Of a DNA stretch of 64,000 nt, positions 11,811 to 21,106 are shown in pieces. The notes below the pieces were generated by a model. That model was not told the DNA's origin and ran no database searches. It saw only the letters and a list, made by a program, of their open reading frames with translations. Source of the DNA: Strongylocentrotus purpuratus (Eukaryota > Echinodermata > Echinoidea > Camarodonta > Strongylocentrotidae); NCBI RefSeq assembly GCF_000002235.5, contig NW_022145558.1, positions 1,486,501-1,550,500 of the forward strand, read 5' to 3'. Position numbers and translations under genes: made by a program. Every line of letters begins with the position of its first letter. Position 1 is the stretch's first letter.

Positions 11811-12940
11811 TTCCCTTTTAGGGCCACTGCTCTTCATCTGTGACATGATTTAGTAAAATGTATACAAACCTGTGACGTTCAGTTGTATGCTGATGATACT
11901 GTTTTATATATTTCTCACATCCGTCTATAGATAGAATTTAATTAGCTTTGAACTCAGACTTAGGAAATATGTATTACTGGATGTGCCAACACAAATTAAG
12001 TGTCAACTGTCAAAGAACAGTGTGTATGCTCATTGGAAGCACCACTTGATATCTAAAAAAGAATGTCCTCCCAGTTTCATTGAATAACATCTCCATATAG
12101 ATCAAGTTCATCATGTCAAGTACCTTGGCGTCTTAGTTGAGTTAAACTGGAATTTACAAATATTTTGAAGAAAATTGGTCAAATGGTAGGCTTTCTTGTA
12201 AGACTAAGGCGATTCCTAAGTGAATCCGTACTGAAATTAATATATAGCTCATTGATCCTTCCGTATTTTGATTATGGTGTTGTTATTTACAGTGCAGCTT
12301 TCAGGAAATATACAGATCTCCTCCTAGCATACTGTTCCTTCCGTATTTTGATTATGGTGATGTTATTTACTGTGCAGCTTTCAGGAAATATACAGATCTC
12401 CTCCTAGCATAATGTTCCTTCCGTATTTTGATTATGGTGTTGTTATTTACAGTGCAGCTTTCAGGAAATATACAGATCTCCTCCTAGCATAATGTTCCTT
12501 CCGTATTTTGATTATGGTGATGATATTTACAGTGCAGCTTTCAGGAAATATACAGATCTCCTCCAACAAATTACAAAATAGGACAAGCCGTATTATACTT
12601 AAAATAAAACCTGAATCTCATGTCTCTGTTATGGAAATGCAGAACGCTCTTAGTTAGCAACTCTTGGACAAAAGAAGAAATCATCATTCCATTGTTCTTA
12701 TGTATAAAATTATGAATAATCTAACCTCTGAGTATTTAGGAAATGAAATTGAGTTGATAACCCATTTCTACCCTTCCCGAATCGGAGCTCAAATAAAATT
12801 ACCCAAACCGAGAACAAATTACTTCAAAAGATCATTCAAGTATAGAAACGCAAAGGCCTACGACACACTTCCTCCTCATATCAAATCGTCCCCTAGTGTC
12901 AATACATTTAAATCTAAGATTGCAGAACTGTAGCACATGG
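11811..12940 (+). pseudogene. LINE RT C-terminal remnant
   Basis: The LINE resumes after the hAT element. SLLGPLLFI completes the VPQG motif region, the catalytic YADDTVLYI lies near 11885, and a stretch reading GFLVRLRRFLSESVLKLI leads to LILPYFDYGVVIYSAAF. An 80-bp tandem expansion (12257-12564) then disrupts the frame. The end of the RT-associated region (DKRRNHHSIVLMYKIMNN, then AYDTLPPH) is open from 12664 to 12930. Confidence 0.75.
12257..12564 (+). repeat. 80-bp tandem repeat, four copies, within the LINE
   Basis: Copies start at 12257, 12337, 12417 and 12497, each beginning CCTTCCGTATTTTGATTATG and containing GTGCAGCTTTCAGGAAATAT. The period is exactly 80 bp, so each extra copy shifts the reading frame. 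Copies differ by only a few bases, so the expansion is recent relative to the decay of the LINE. Confidence 0.85.
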
Positions 12941-13150
12941 TCCCCCTCCTTATCTTGTTATGATTACTTGTTTTTTATTTCAAAAAATTGACAATTTATT
13001 TACTGTTGTTCAGATATGTATTTATGTTTTGTTTTGTTTATGTCATTGTTCCTGACATCACGGAAGACCATTTTTTCCATGTCGGGTAAGATAAATGTGG
13101 GCAATCCACCGTATCTCATGCATCGTCATTATGTTTTTAAACGGAAATAA

Positions 13151-13151
13151 A

Positions 13152-13186
<35 letters not shown>

Positions 13187-13187
13187 T
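13151..13187 (+). repeat. (TAC)n tail of the LINE
   Basis: About a dozen ACT/TAC trinucleotides follow GGAAATAAA. This is a typical microsatellite 3' terminus for CR1/L2-type non-LTR elements and marks the LINE 3' end. Confidence 0.8.
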
Positions 13188-13262
13188 GGGGTATTGTCCT
13201 AGGGGGTAGTTGTCTAGGGGTTAGTTGTCCGGGGGTAGTTGTCCTAGGGGGATTTTTGAAAA
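13188..13262. repeat. Right remainder of the CAACTACCCC minisatellite
   Basis: GGGGTAGTTGTC-type units resume directly after the (TAC)n tail. They continue the reverse half of the array at 6668-6735, so the LINE is inserted within the minisatellite. Confidence 0.75.
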
Positions 13263-13937
13263 CACCCCCCCCCCCCTATTTCCGGTGTGTATATCAATAC
13301 GGGCCGGACTTTGTTACGAAAAGAATACCCCCTTTACCGGGGATTTTGGGATCACGAATGCTGTCCCTCCGACCCCGGAGTGGGGGGAGGGGTGGGGGGC
13401 TCAAGCAGTTTACATGGTATTTGTATTACAGAAACATCAATCGATCGATGATTATGATATAATAATGTAATAAATATGATATGAATCATAATTTGGGTAA
13501 TATATATATTCTTTACTTTATTAATCTTGTCCACATTACTATTACTGTATAAGCAAAAGGGTATTCGTTCAATTAGACAAATGTGTCGAGTTTGATATGG
13601 AGAAAAGATGTTCAATGTGATGATTTTGTTTGAATAATAATAGGTTGATTCAAGTGACAGAATTACTTTGACCCACAGTAATACAGATAATTACTTGGTT
13701 GTTGCATTTTGTTAAATCATTACATTCTTACTTACAAGTAACAAAAATCTTGTTTGCTATTACTACTTCACATTTACGTACATGTGTACTACCGACCTAT
13801 CTATCTATCTATATATCCACACCACCTATATATCCATCTATATGTTTTCTCTCTCTCTTTCTCCCCCTCTATTTCCCTCTCTCTCTCTCTCTCTCACCCT
13901 TTCTCTCTTACACTCTTAATGTGTTGTACTTTGTTTG
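13263..13937. other. Unassigned GC-run and microsatellite spacer
   Basis: Poly-C and poly-G tracts at 13263-13400 are followed by AT-rich sequence. TATC-type and (TC)n microsatellites occupy about 13797-13910. No ORF has recognisable motifs. Confidence 0.4.
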
Positions 13938-15390
13938 TAAATTCCAGTTTAACTCAACTAAGACACCAAGGTACTTGACATGATGAACTTGATCTATATG
14001 GAGATGTTATTCAATGAAACTGGGAGGACATTCTTTTTTAGATATCAAGTGGTGCTTCTAATGAGCATACAAATTGTTCTTTGACAGTTGACACTTAATT
14101 TGAGTTGGTACATCCAGTAATACATATTTCCTAAGTCTGAGTTCAAAGCTAATTAAATTATATCTATAGAAGGATGTGAGAAATATATAAAACAGTATCA
14201 TCAGCATAAACTGAACGTCACAGGTTTGTATACATTTTACTAAATCATGTCACAGATGAAGAGCAGTGGCCCTAAAAGGGAACATTGGGGGCACACCACA
14301 CTCACTGATTCGAAAGAAAGCTCTGAATTAATAAGTGTCCTACTGACTCAGTCTGACATGTGGCTTTTAAACCATGAACATGGAGTGCATGAAATTCCTA
14401 TGCTATTGAGTTTCTTAATAAAAGTATCACAGTTCACGATGTCGAAGGCTTTTCTCAAAATCAAAATTCAAAGAAAATCACAAATATGTCAACTAATGTA
14501 TTACTAGAAACTGGTAAGCCAACAGATGGCCATCGTACAAGTTTTAGATCAACTACTTGATTTATAAAAATACAAATACAACCACTTCTATAGCAGCTGG
14601 GATATACGAGAGACTCGCCGGAAAAATAACAAAGTTTTAATGACGTCACTATATGGACCAATACTGCCCAAGTAGACGACATCCCATAAAGAATGAACAT
14701 AATTGCGAAGCTATTATTTGTCAAATTATAATTAGTTTAGTGTATATAAATGTAATGGCATGTCAAACCATTCAAAAGGGGATTGGACCCGATTCCGGTA
14801 ACTAAAATATTTTGCTTGTAAATACACAGGATAGGGGTTAATTAACAATCAAAGAAACCAGACTTTCAAATTGAAAACCCCCCAGAATGATATTAAGGAC
14901 GGCATTTGTTCCCTCTTGAGGCGCCGAATATACCGCGGTGTGTGCTGCTGAATATACAATGGCATCTTATTTTGTTTACAAGCGACAGATTCCTTTATTT
15001 TTGTATCGCTGCATTTGTCATCAAAATAAAAACATGCGCGGGGTTTGGAGTGAGGCAATAGATTATACATTTAGCCTGACGGCAGTGAAGTAAGAGAAAG
15101 AACGCAAGAGAAGATGAAAACACAGGCACTGAAAATGTGTGAAATGTCATGGGACATCGTCTGCTTGTGCAAATCATGTCCATACTGTGATCTCACACAT
15201 CTCAGCAGCATTCGGAGAGCTCTTCAGGTGATATGCCGGGGCTGTGTTTAAGCGTTTTGTAATTTATAATAATCATTACTTCGAATGTTTCCAAGCATTG
15301 AATTTTGATAACCTTGTCGAATCAAAGTTTCAACTTTGCAATAATGAAAATAAAGTTAGTTTTTAAAATCAATGAATATCTACTTTAAAG
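13938..15390 (-). repeat. Inverted copy of LINE segment 8676-12160
   Basis: Reading the minus strand, this block follows 8676-9775 (the 933-bp insertion plus RT motif A) and then continues directly into 11811-12160 without the hAT element. Homology stops near 13938 (matching about 12160) and near 15390 (matching the 5' edge of the intron-like insertion). With the left copy it forms a large palindrome with an approximately 1.8-kb spacer. It postdates the 933-bp insertion and predates or escaped the hAT insertion. Confidence 0.85.
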
Positions 15391-16379
15391 TATTCAACAA
15401 AGTCCATAATTCGACCAGTCCACATTTTATTCTTGAGTTACAAGAAACACAAACAATCCTAGAATTTACAAGGGGTATAAATAATTTAGTTGTTAACTGT
15501 ATATGTTTGGTTTACATTCGTCTCTGGATCCCTCTTCATACCTCTCTCTTTGATGACTCCTTTTGTTCTCTGCAGCTAGCTTCTCTTAAACCTTCTTTTC
15601 ACTCCCCCTAATATCCCTCCGATATCCTCCTCCTTTTAATTCCTTCCTCTTTTTCCTCCTCCTCTTCCTCCTCCTCCTCCTCCTCCTCCTCCCCAGGAAC
15701 AGTTAAACATGAAAAGGCCGTTGGAGGGGGGGGGGTGGGGTTGAGGTAATGGCATTAATTTTCTACACGTGCCTCGCAATTTTGTTAGGGGTTTAGAGGA
15801 GCCCCCCCCCCCCCCCTCTAGGACCGCTTCTGTTCCTCGATCCTCTCCTCCTTCCCCTCTAATTCATTCCCTCTCCTGCCACGCTTCCTTGATCACCTCT
15901 CTTTTTACATCATACTACATTTGCGTTCATTTGATTTGTCTGTGTCTCTGCCCCAATCAAGGGTACCCTCGAAAAGTGACAATTTAAAAAAGGGGATAAA
16001 AACCATGGTACAGAAAGAGACAGAAAGAATATGGACAGAGAGAGAGAGAGAGAGGGGGTGGGAAGAAAAGAAAAGAAAAGATAGAGAGAGAACTAGAGAG
16101 TGAGAGGCAAGCTAACAATACACATATACATAATCACGATTACATATCAAATTAAATAATAAACCCATGCCGTTACCATAAGAAAACAAAATTGCATTAA
16201 AATTACACATTTCTACAAATAACTATGTATTTATTTATGTACATAATTTTTCTTTTAATGGGAATCTCAGTCAATATAATACATGATCGTCATAATATAT
16301 TGAAAGTCAATGTGTAATCTTTGTTTACTAAATATAAATGAGCTAGGAATGTACAATATTCAGACACATCATAATTAAA
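15391..16379. other. Low-complexity CT- and GA-rich spacer
   Basis: (CTC)n lies at about 15650-15690, poly-G and poly-C tracts at 15725-15820, and (GA)n at about 16034-16055. The rest is AT-rich with no supportable gene. Confidence 0.4.
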
Positions 16380-16660
16380 GGGGTCTTGGTCTGGTGGCTA
16401 TTTTCAGTCACCGGGATGTTGATATCATAGTTTGCGGTTTGAATCCCGCTGTGGTACCGATGTCCTTTGGCAAAACATTAATCTACATTTGCCACTTTCC
16501 AGTCAGGTGTAGTTGGCCACTTGGTAGGAATTCATTCCTTGAATGCTTCAAGCGCCTTAGGGCAGCTAGGCTAAAGCCAGGTAAACAATAATATTTTATG
16601 GGCACTTTGAGCATCCCCTGTGATGGATACGTGTGCAATATAAGCGTAGCTATTATCATT
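16380..16660 (+). mobile_element. tRNA-derived SINE
   Basis: The head GGGGTCTTGGTCTGGTGGCT resembles a polymerase III A box. A B-box-like GGTTTGAATCC lies near 16436, at the right distance. The body (CGATGTCCTTTGGCAAAACA, then a CTACATTTGCCACT block) is shared with the minus-strand SINE at 18470-18602 and more distantly with 22200-22390. Confidence 0.7.
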
Positions 16661-17940
16661 ATGCTGAAATAGAACTTATTTATTAATTTACTGATTATAC
16701 TACAAATGAAAATGGAACAAAATGTCACAAATGTTAACAAAAATGTTACACACTTGGCAGCTGGTTTCTTCTTTTTTCTTCTTCTTGTAATCTTCAAAGG
16801 GCTATGCAGTCTATGTGAAGATTTTATTTAAACGAGAATCTTATAGTAAAAGTTAATACATAACATACATGTATTTACATCATGATATTGTTGCACAAAA
16901 ATAAATTCTGAATTACCCTACAAACAAACAAGAATCAAACTCAGTCAAAAAACGAACAGTGAGAACACCAAACTAATCTAATTGAGAACCTAAAAATAAA
17001 TGGGGCTGAACAGAAGGACTCTTAATGATAGACATTGACGAGAAAAAGTCCGGAAGTGCTCTGATTTATTTGGCCTGCACTGTAGACCTCGCTTTCCTTG
17101 CTTTTACAAATATATTCAAATACATTCATATGTAAGAGCAAGAACCAAATAGAAGAACAGAGGATGACAGAATCGAGAAAATTGAAGAATGGGATTATTC
17201 ACTACACATAATGATATAAACATGGTCTATACAAAACTCACTAACAGATTTCAATGTTGGCTACGTAGATGTATTCAATTGTAGTACAAGTTGTTTCATA
17301 TAAGATAAACAAATACAAAATGTTTTCGTCATTGGTTCTGATATTGACAATTTAACAGAATCTACTATTCAAAATGCACAAATATCAAATCTATTGGAGC
17401 ATTGCATAAAAAACAAAGAAAAACTTGCGTACCGAATATAATACGGTGGTAAAGAAAAAAAATTACAAATACATGTGCATCTTAAAGAACAAATATTCAC
17501 ACTAAGAGAGGTCATGGAAATCACATCTGATCAAATGACAATCGTATTATTTTTTTCCCAATATTTTTCCCTCCGCAGGGATTTTATTGATTTTCATTTG
17601 AAACAAATTAACAAATATATATTCAAGGTAATTTACATTTATAACATACATAAAATTGGCTTTTCAAAATACAAGTATTGTTGATCTGTTGAGTTAACAG
17701 AAAACTAACAAATCAATAATTCATTTCTGACACTCATGGAAAGAAAAACAAATACAGAACAAATATTATTTTAAGTAAACAAATTCCTGAATTGAAACCG
17801 TTTTCTTGTGAATTTATTATTTCTACAATTCGAATTTGCAATATACTTTTCGTTCTAGAACAATATGTTTCCCAACTCTGTACCATGTAATAATGAAAAA
17901 GCATTGTAAAACCACAAATTTTAGAAGGAATTTTTGAAAA
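16661..17940. other. AT-rich intergenic stretch, nothing recognised
   Basis: No conserved ORF, RNA or clear repeat structure. All open frames here are short and low in complexity. Confidence 0.4.
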
Positions 17941-18083
17941 TGGCCGCGAACGAGTAGGACGTGCTTTACAAGTCTCTCCTTAATTTGAATTTTGGACAAA
18001 ATATTCTCCGACCTTCACGGATACCTTTACGGATATTTCACCCAGCAGTTTGTCATATTGATATTAGTAAGACAAAAAAGAAG

Positions 18084-18206
18084 ATGCCACCAAAGAAATC
18101 GAAGAAAGTTGGAAAAGATGACATTTCGGAGGCCCAGACACCACGTACACCCAGGACCCCGATGCCCGACTCTCCCGGCATTATTACAAAGAATACCAAA
18201 GAATAG
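18084..18206 (+). CDS. Possible short basic ORF (40 aa), unassigned
   Basis: An ATG in fair context (AAGATGCC) opens a 40-residue lysine-, proline- and threonine-rich peptide (MPPKKSKKVGKDD, then TPRTPRTP). The frame extends upstream to 17961 with poorer composition. The stretch is less AT-rich than its surroundings. It could be a first coding exon or the 5' end of a LINE ORF1. I do not recognise it and see no continuing exon. Confidence 0.25.
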   Translation: MPPKKSKKVGKDDISEAQTPRTPRTPMPDSPGIITKNTKE

Positions 18207-18344
18207 ATGGATCATCGACTACGCGCAGTCGAAAGCGATGCCTACGCCATAAACTGATTTTTACAAACGAAAACGGAAGCAATCTTCAAAATTCGAGTTT
18301 GCTTGTTATCCATTAACAGGTTCTCAGAATATGGTGATCACAAT

Positions 18345-18840
18345 CAAGCTATTTTTATATAGGCCTACATGTATGACCGTTTGTTCTTTGACCTCATGAC
18401 CCTAAAATCTAATCAGTTTATTGGCTCTGCAAGATACATACATGACCTGAGCTTGATAGTAATCGATCTGTGAGAGTGGAGAGTGGCAAATGTAGATCAA
18501 TGTCTTGCCAAAGGACATTAGTGCTGCGGCGGGACTTGAACCACGGACCTTGTGATCCACAGTCCGGCGACTTATCCACTCGTCCACAACACCTCTACAA
18601 GATACATACATGTCTTGAGTTTGATGGTAATTAATCCATCAATCGGTTATAATGAAAATATGATCATGAGCTATTTTGCATACATAATGAGCCCTGTGAC
18701 CTTTGACCTCGTGACCCCAAAATATAATCAGCTCATTGGCTCTGCAAGATACATACATGACCCAAGTTGGGCGGGAGTCCATCAATCGGTTCTTGAGATA
18801 ACGCGATCACGGGAACGGGAGTTACGGATGGACGGTTAAT
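18345..18840 (+). repeat. Tandem repeat with TTTGACCTC...TGACCC words, split by a SINE
   Basis: Two long copies share the order TTTGACCTCATGACCCTAAA-type, AATCAG, TTGGCTCTGCAAGATACATA, CATGACCTGAG, then a CCATCAATCGGTTCTTGAGA-type block. Copy 1 begins near 18390 and is cut at about 18468 by the SINE; the array resumes at about 18598. The word CAAGATACATACATG occurs on both sides of the SINE and again near 18746. Confidence 0.65.
18470..18602 (-). mobile_element. tRNA-derived SINE, minus strand
   Basis: On the minus strand, GGTGTTGTGGACGAGTGGAT is followed by AAGTCGCCGGACTGTGGATC and GTCCGTGGTTCAAGTCCCGC. This is a nearly tRNA-like head with a canonical B box (GGTTCAAGTCC). The ATGTCCTTTGGCAAGACA body is shared with the 16.4-kb SINE. 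The clear tRNA resemblance suggests a younger copy. Confidence 0.8.
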
Positions 18841-19064
18841 TCATCGCGGAAGCATGAATACAGCAACAAAATGGCAATTCTTGGAATCAATAGTTCACTG
18901 TGACGGCAAATGCAACATGGTCGATAGACAGGGTTATGTGGCTTCAGGTATGTCCAATCTTTTCCTGTATCACTCTTCTGAGTTGTGCAACCGTCATGGA
19001 TGACTCATCTGAAATGAGGATAACAGGGAAAAATCAGTTATATGTTAAAATACTTTGTGTTATT

Positions 19065-20095
19065 ATAAGCAAATAATTACCGTTGGTGTAGGTGATGGGA
19101 CAAACTATCACTTCCGAGTCTATCTGGATGTAGCGCTGAGGAAAGATAGCGTATACATTCAGATCGCCGAGGAAGTGATAGTTTTCCATCGCCTGAAACC
19201 AAAAGGTGATTATTTGCTTTATATTCCACATCGATTCCACATCAATTAACAGCTAACAAACGGTGCACGATACGTACAGTGCAATCAGTATACGTACGTA
19301 CGTATACGCAACGTATACAATCTTCAGTGAAAGTGCGTTGCACTGTATAGATAGTGATACTAGCTTCAGTGAAAGTGTGTTGCACTGTATAGATAGTGCT
19401 ACTTTCTTCAGTGAAAGTGCGTTGCACTATGTAGATATCTACTATACAAGAACCCACTATTATTATTATTACTACTATTATATTCCACATACTAAGAATC
19501 TTGCTCTACGATTGGTCAAAAGTAAATCACGTGATGAAAGATAGTTCGCCCATTATTGCTTGGAGAAGCAAAAAGTTCGTTACACTGTGTAGATAGTATT
19601 ACTATCACCACAGTGCAACGCACTTTCACTGAAGATTATCCAAAAGCGCACTAAAACAGGCGTAATTAAGCGCGCATTACCAATGAGCGCAATTAAAGCA
19701 AACACATGCGCGCACCGTACCCTCAAGGGGTTGGGTTAAAATTTTAACTTGTTTGGTGTGAATTTGGGCCTGGTGTCTTTCATGTAGGGTCTAGATGCAC
19801 ACACGTCCTTTTCTTTTTGTAGTTAAATTGTTTTAGATGTGGAATATAAAGCAAATAATCACCTTTTGGTTTCAGGCGATGGCAAACTATCACTTCCTCG
19901 TCGATCAGAATGTATACGCTCTCTTTCCTCAGCTTCGCTTCGGATAGTTTGTCCCATCACCTTCACCAACGGTAGTTATTTGCTTACTATGTAACGAAGT
20001 TTTCGTCTCCCATCAATGATAGGTTAACTATCTTTCATCACGTCGTGATTTACTTTTGACCAATCTTAGAGCCAGATTCTTAGTATGTTGAATAT
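19065..20095. mobile_element. Foldback element with nested inverted repeats
   Basis: Arm 19065-19231 is the inverted complement of 19838-19986 (shared AAACTATCACTTCC and ACCAAAAGGTGATTATTTGC). A second pair, 19481-19546 and 20027-20095, shares TTGGTCAAAAGTAAATCACG. Within the loop, three direct copies of CTTCAGTGAAAGTGCGTTGC (about 50-bp period, 19320-19432) face a reversed copy at 19606-19632. No protein is encoded. The arms alternate rather than nest perfectly, suggesting two overlapping foldback units. Confidence 0.75.
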
Positions 20096-20240
20096 AATTT
20101 AATTTAATCCATCGATGCTTGCAGCACTAGAAACGTTGACAGATTATTTGGAATAAACATAACTGCAACACACTATCAAAGTTAATTGTTTTTGTGTGTG
20201 GCAAGGAGTGTGGTTCAAATAGGAAATCCAATCCAATAGT

Positions 20241-20414
20241 ACAGTCAAACCTGTCTATAGCGACCTCCCAAGGGAAAACACAAAACGTGGTTGTTGGAGA
20301 CAGGTGGTCTTGGTAGACAGGTTCCTTTAGTACATGTTTTTAATAAGAAGCCATTTTAAAGGGAAACATAACATGTGGTCTTTGTTGACAGGTTCCTAAA
20401 GCAGGTTTGACTGT
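20241..20414. mobile_element. MITE with CAGTCAAACCTG ends
   Basis: The left end ACAGTCAAACCTGTCTATAG is mirrored by AAGCAGGTTTGACTGT on the right. The interior carries GGTGGTCTTGGTAGACAGGT and related words. The same words occur in fragments near 30905, 32605, 36712-37045, 42838-43012 and 46170-46230. It lies downstream of the 3' end of the large gene. Confidence 0.7.
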
Positions 20415-20790
20415 GAAACAATAATGGTAGGGTAGGGTGTGACTAATCAGCTATTCAAGGGTGACATCGGGTTAGTTACCAGACTAACAATTACCAGACT
20501 AACAAATTGATCAATATCATTTTTACAATTTATAGCTTGGTCTTATTTACCCAAAGCAGTATTAGCAACATTTTTCCTGTAGGCTCTGCAATTATCATTA
20601 CTTCAGCACATGTTTGTTGCCTTGTTATAGCCCATTATGTCAGAAAAATCAATCAGGTCACATTGCTTATGAATGCTGTAGCTTATCAGCGTAAATTTCG
20701 GAGGTAAAGATATTTGTCTCAGTGTATTGCCATCAGAAGTTAAAAACTTTCAAACAAGATTAGTAAATGACATATTTGCCGAGCGCCATC

Positions 20791-21106
20791 TTAGTCTCCA
20801 ATGTGATACTTACGTCCATGCGGGAAAATGTCGTCTGCATATTCCAACCCGGCATCCTTCATGGCAGTGCGGAGTCTGTCCACCTGGTCCCCCGGCCTAA
20901 CCCTGCGTCTCCAGTCACGGAGCATTTCGTCGAAGCCTGACCTTGGGACACTACTGAGGGTCAAATCTGGTCTGTTCAGGTACTTATCTACGGCTGAATG
21001 CGCGAAGCCGAGCTGGTAGCCCAGACCCTGGACGTCCTTAGGTGTGAACAGGACGTTGGTCAAGGTCTCAAGCAGCTTGTCTGAAGCATAGTGCTGCTGC
21101 CCTTGC
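20791..21106 (-). CDS. Exon 21 (terminal): C-terminal Death domain
   Basis: The acceptor GATATGCAG precedes a phase-2 start. The exon encodes about 105 residues (KLLETLTNVLFTPKDVQGLG, later FDEMLRDWRRRVRPGDQVDR) with Death-fold character and a final YADDIFPHGRKYHIGD before TAA. A strong donor-like GTAAGTAT follows CATGGAC at 20814, so an alternative splice to an unseen last exon is possible. As drawn, the Death domain is complete at the stop. Confidence 0.8.

Larger units (their letters stand above)
6736..13187 (+). mobile_element. Decayed CR1/L2-like LINE interrupted by two insertions
   Basis: Plus-strand remains of an APE-endonuclease plus reverse-transcriptase retrotransposon. Endonuclease pieces include LNVNTLLKHIEEV, VAVNETKID and VGDVNCDL. 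RT pieces include NNKSVGEDKIS, GVVFVDL, KAFDIVDCD, VPQ followed after the insert by SLLGPLLFI, and YADDTVLYI near 11885. A C-terminal stretch (RNAKAYDTLPPHIKSS) ends near 12930. The 3' end is a (TAC)n tail at 13151-13187. Stops and frameshifts make it a pseudogene. Subtracting the 933-bp insert (8681-9613) and the 2,019-bp hAT element (9784-11802) leaves about 3.5 kb, a plausible length for this class. Confidence 0.85.

Noticed and set aside
13150..13190. CRISPR-like or coding repeat
   Set aside because: A plain trinucleotide LINE tail; no CRISPR array was seen anywhere and the DNA is clearly eukaryotic.
15769..16103. ORFs in the CT/GA-rich stretch
   Set aside because: Low-complexity composition and no motif; the (GA)n microsatellite generates the Arg/Glu run.
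18475..18600. Functional tRNA gene on the minus strand
   Set aside because: It has a good B box but the head is followed directly by the SINE body shared with 16.4 kb, and a full cloverleaf is not convincing.
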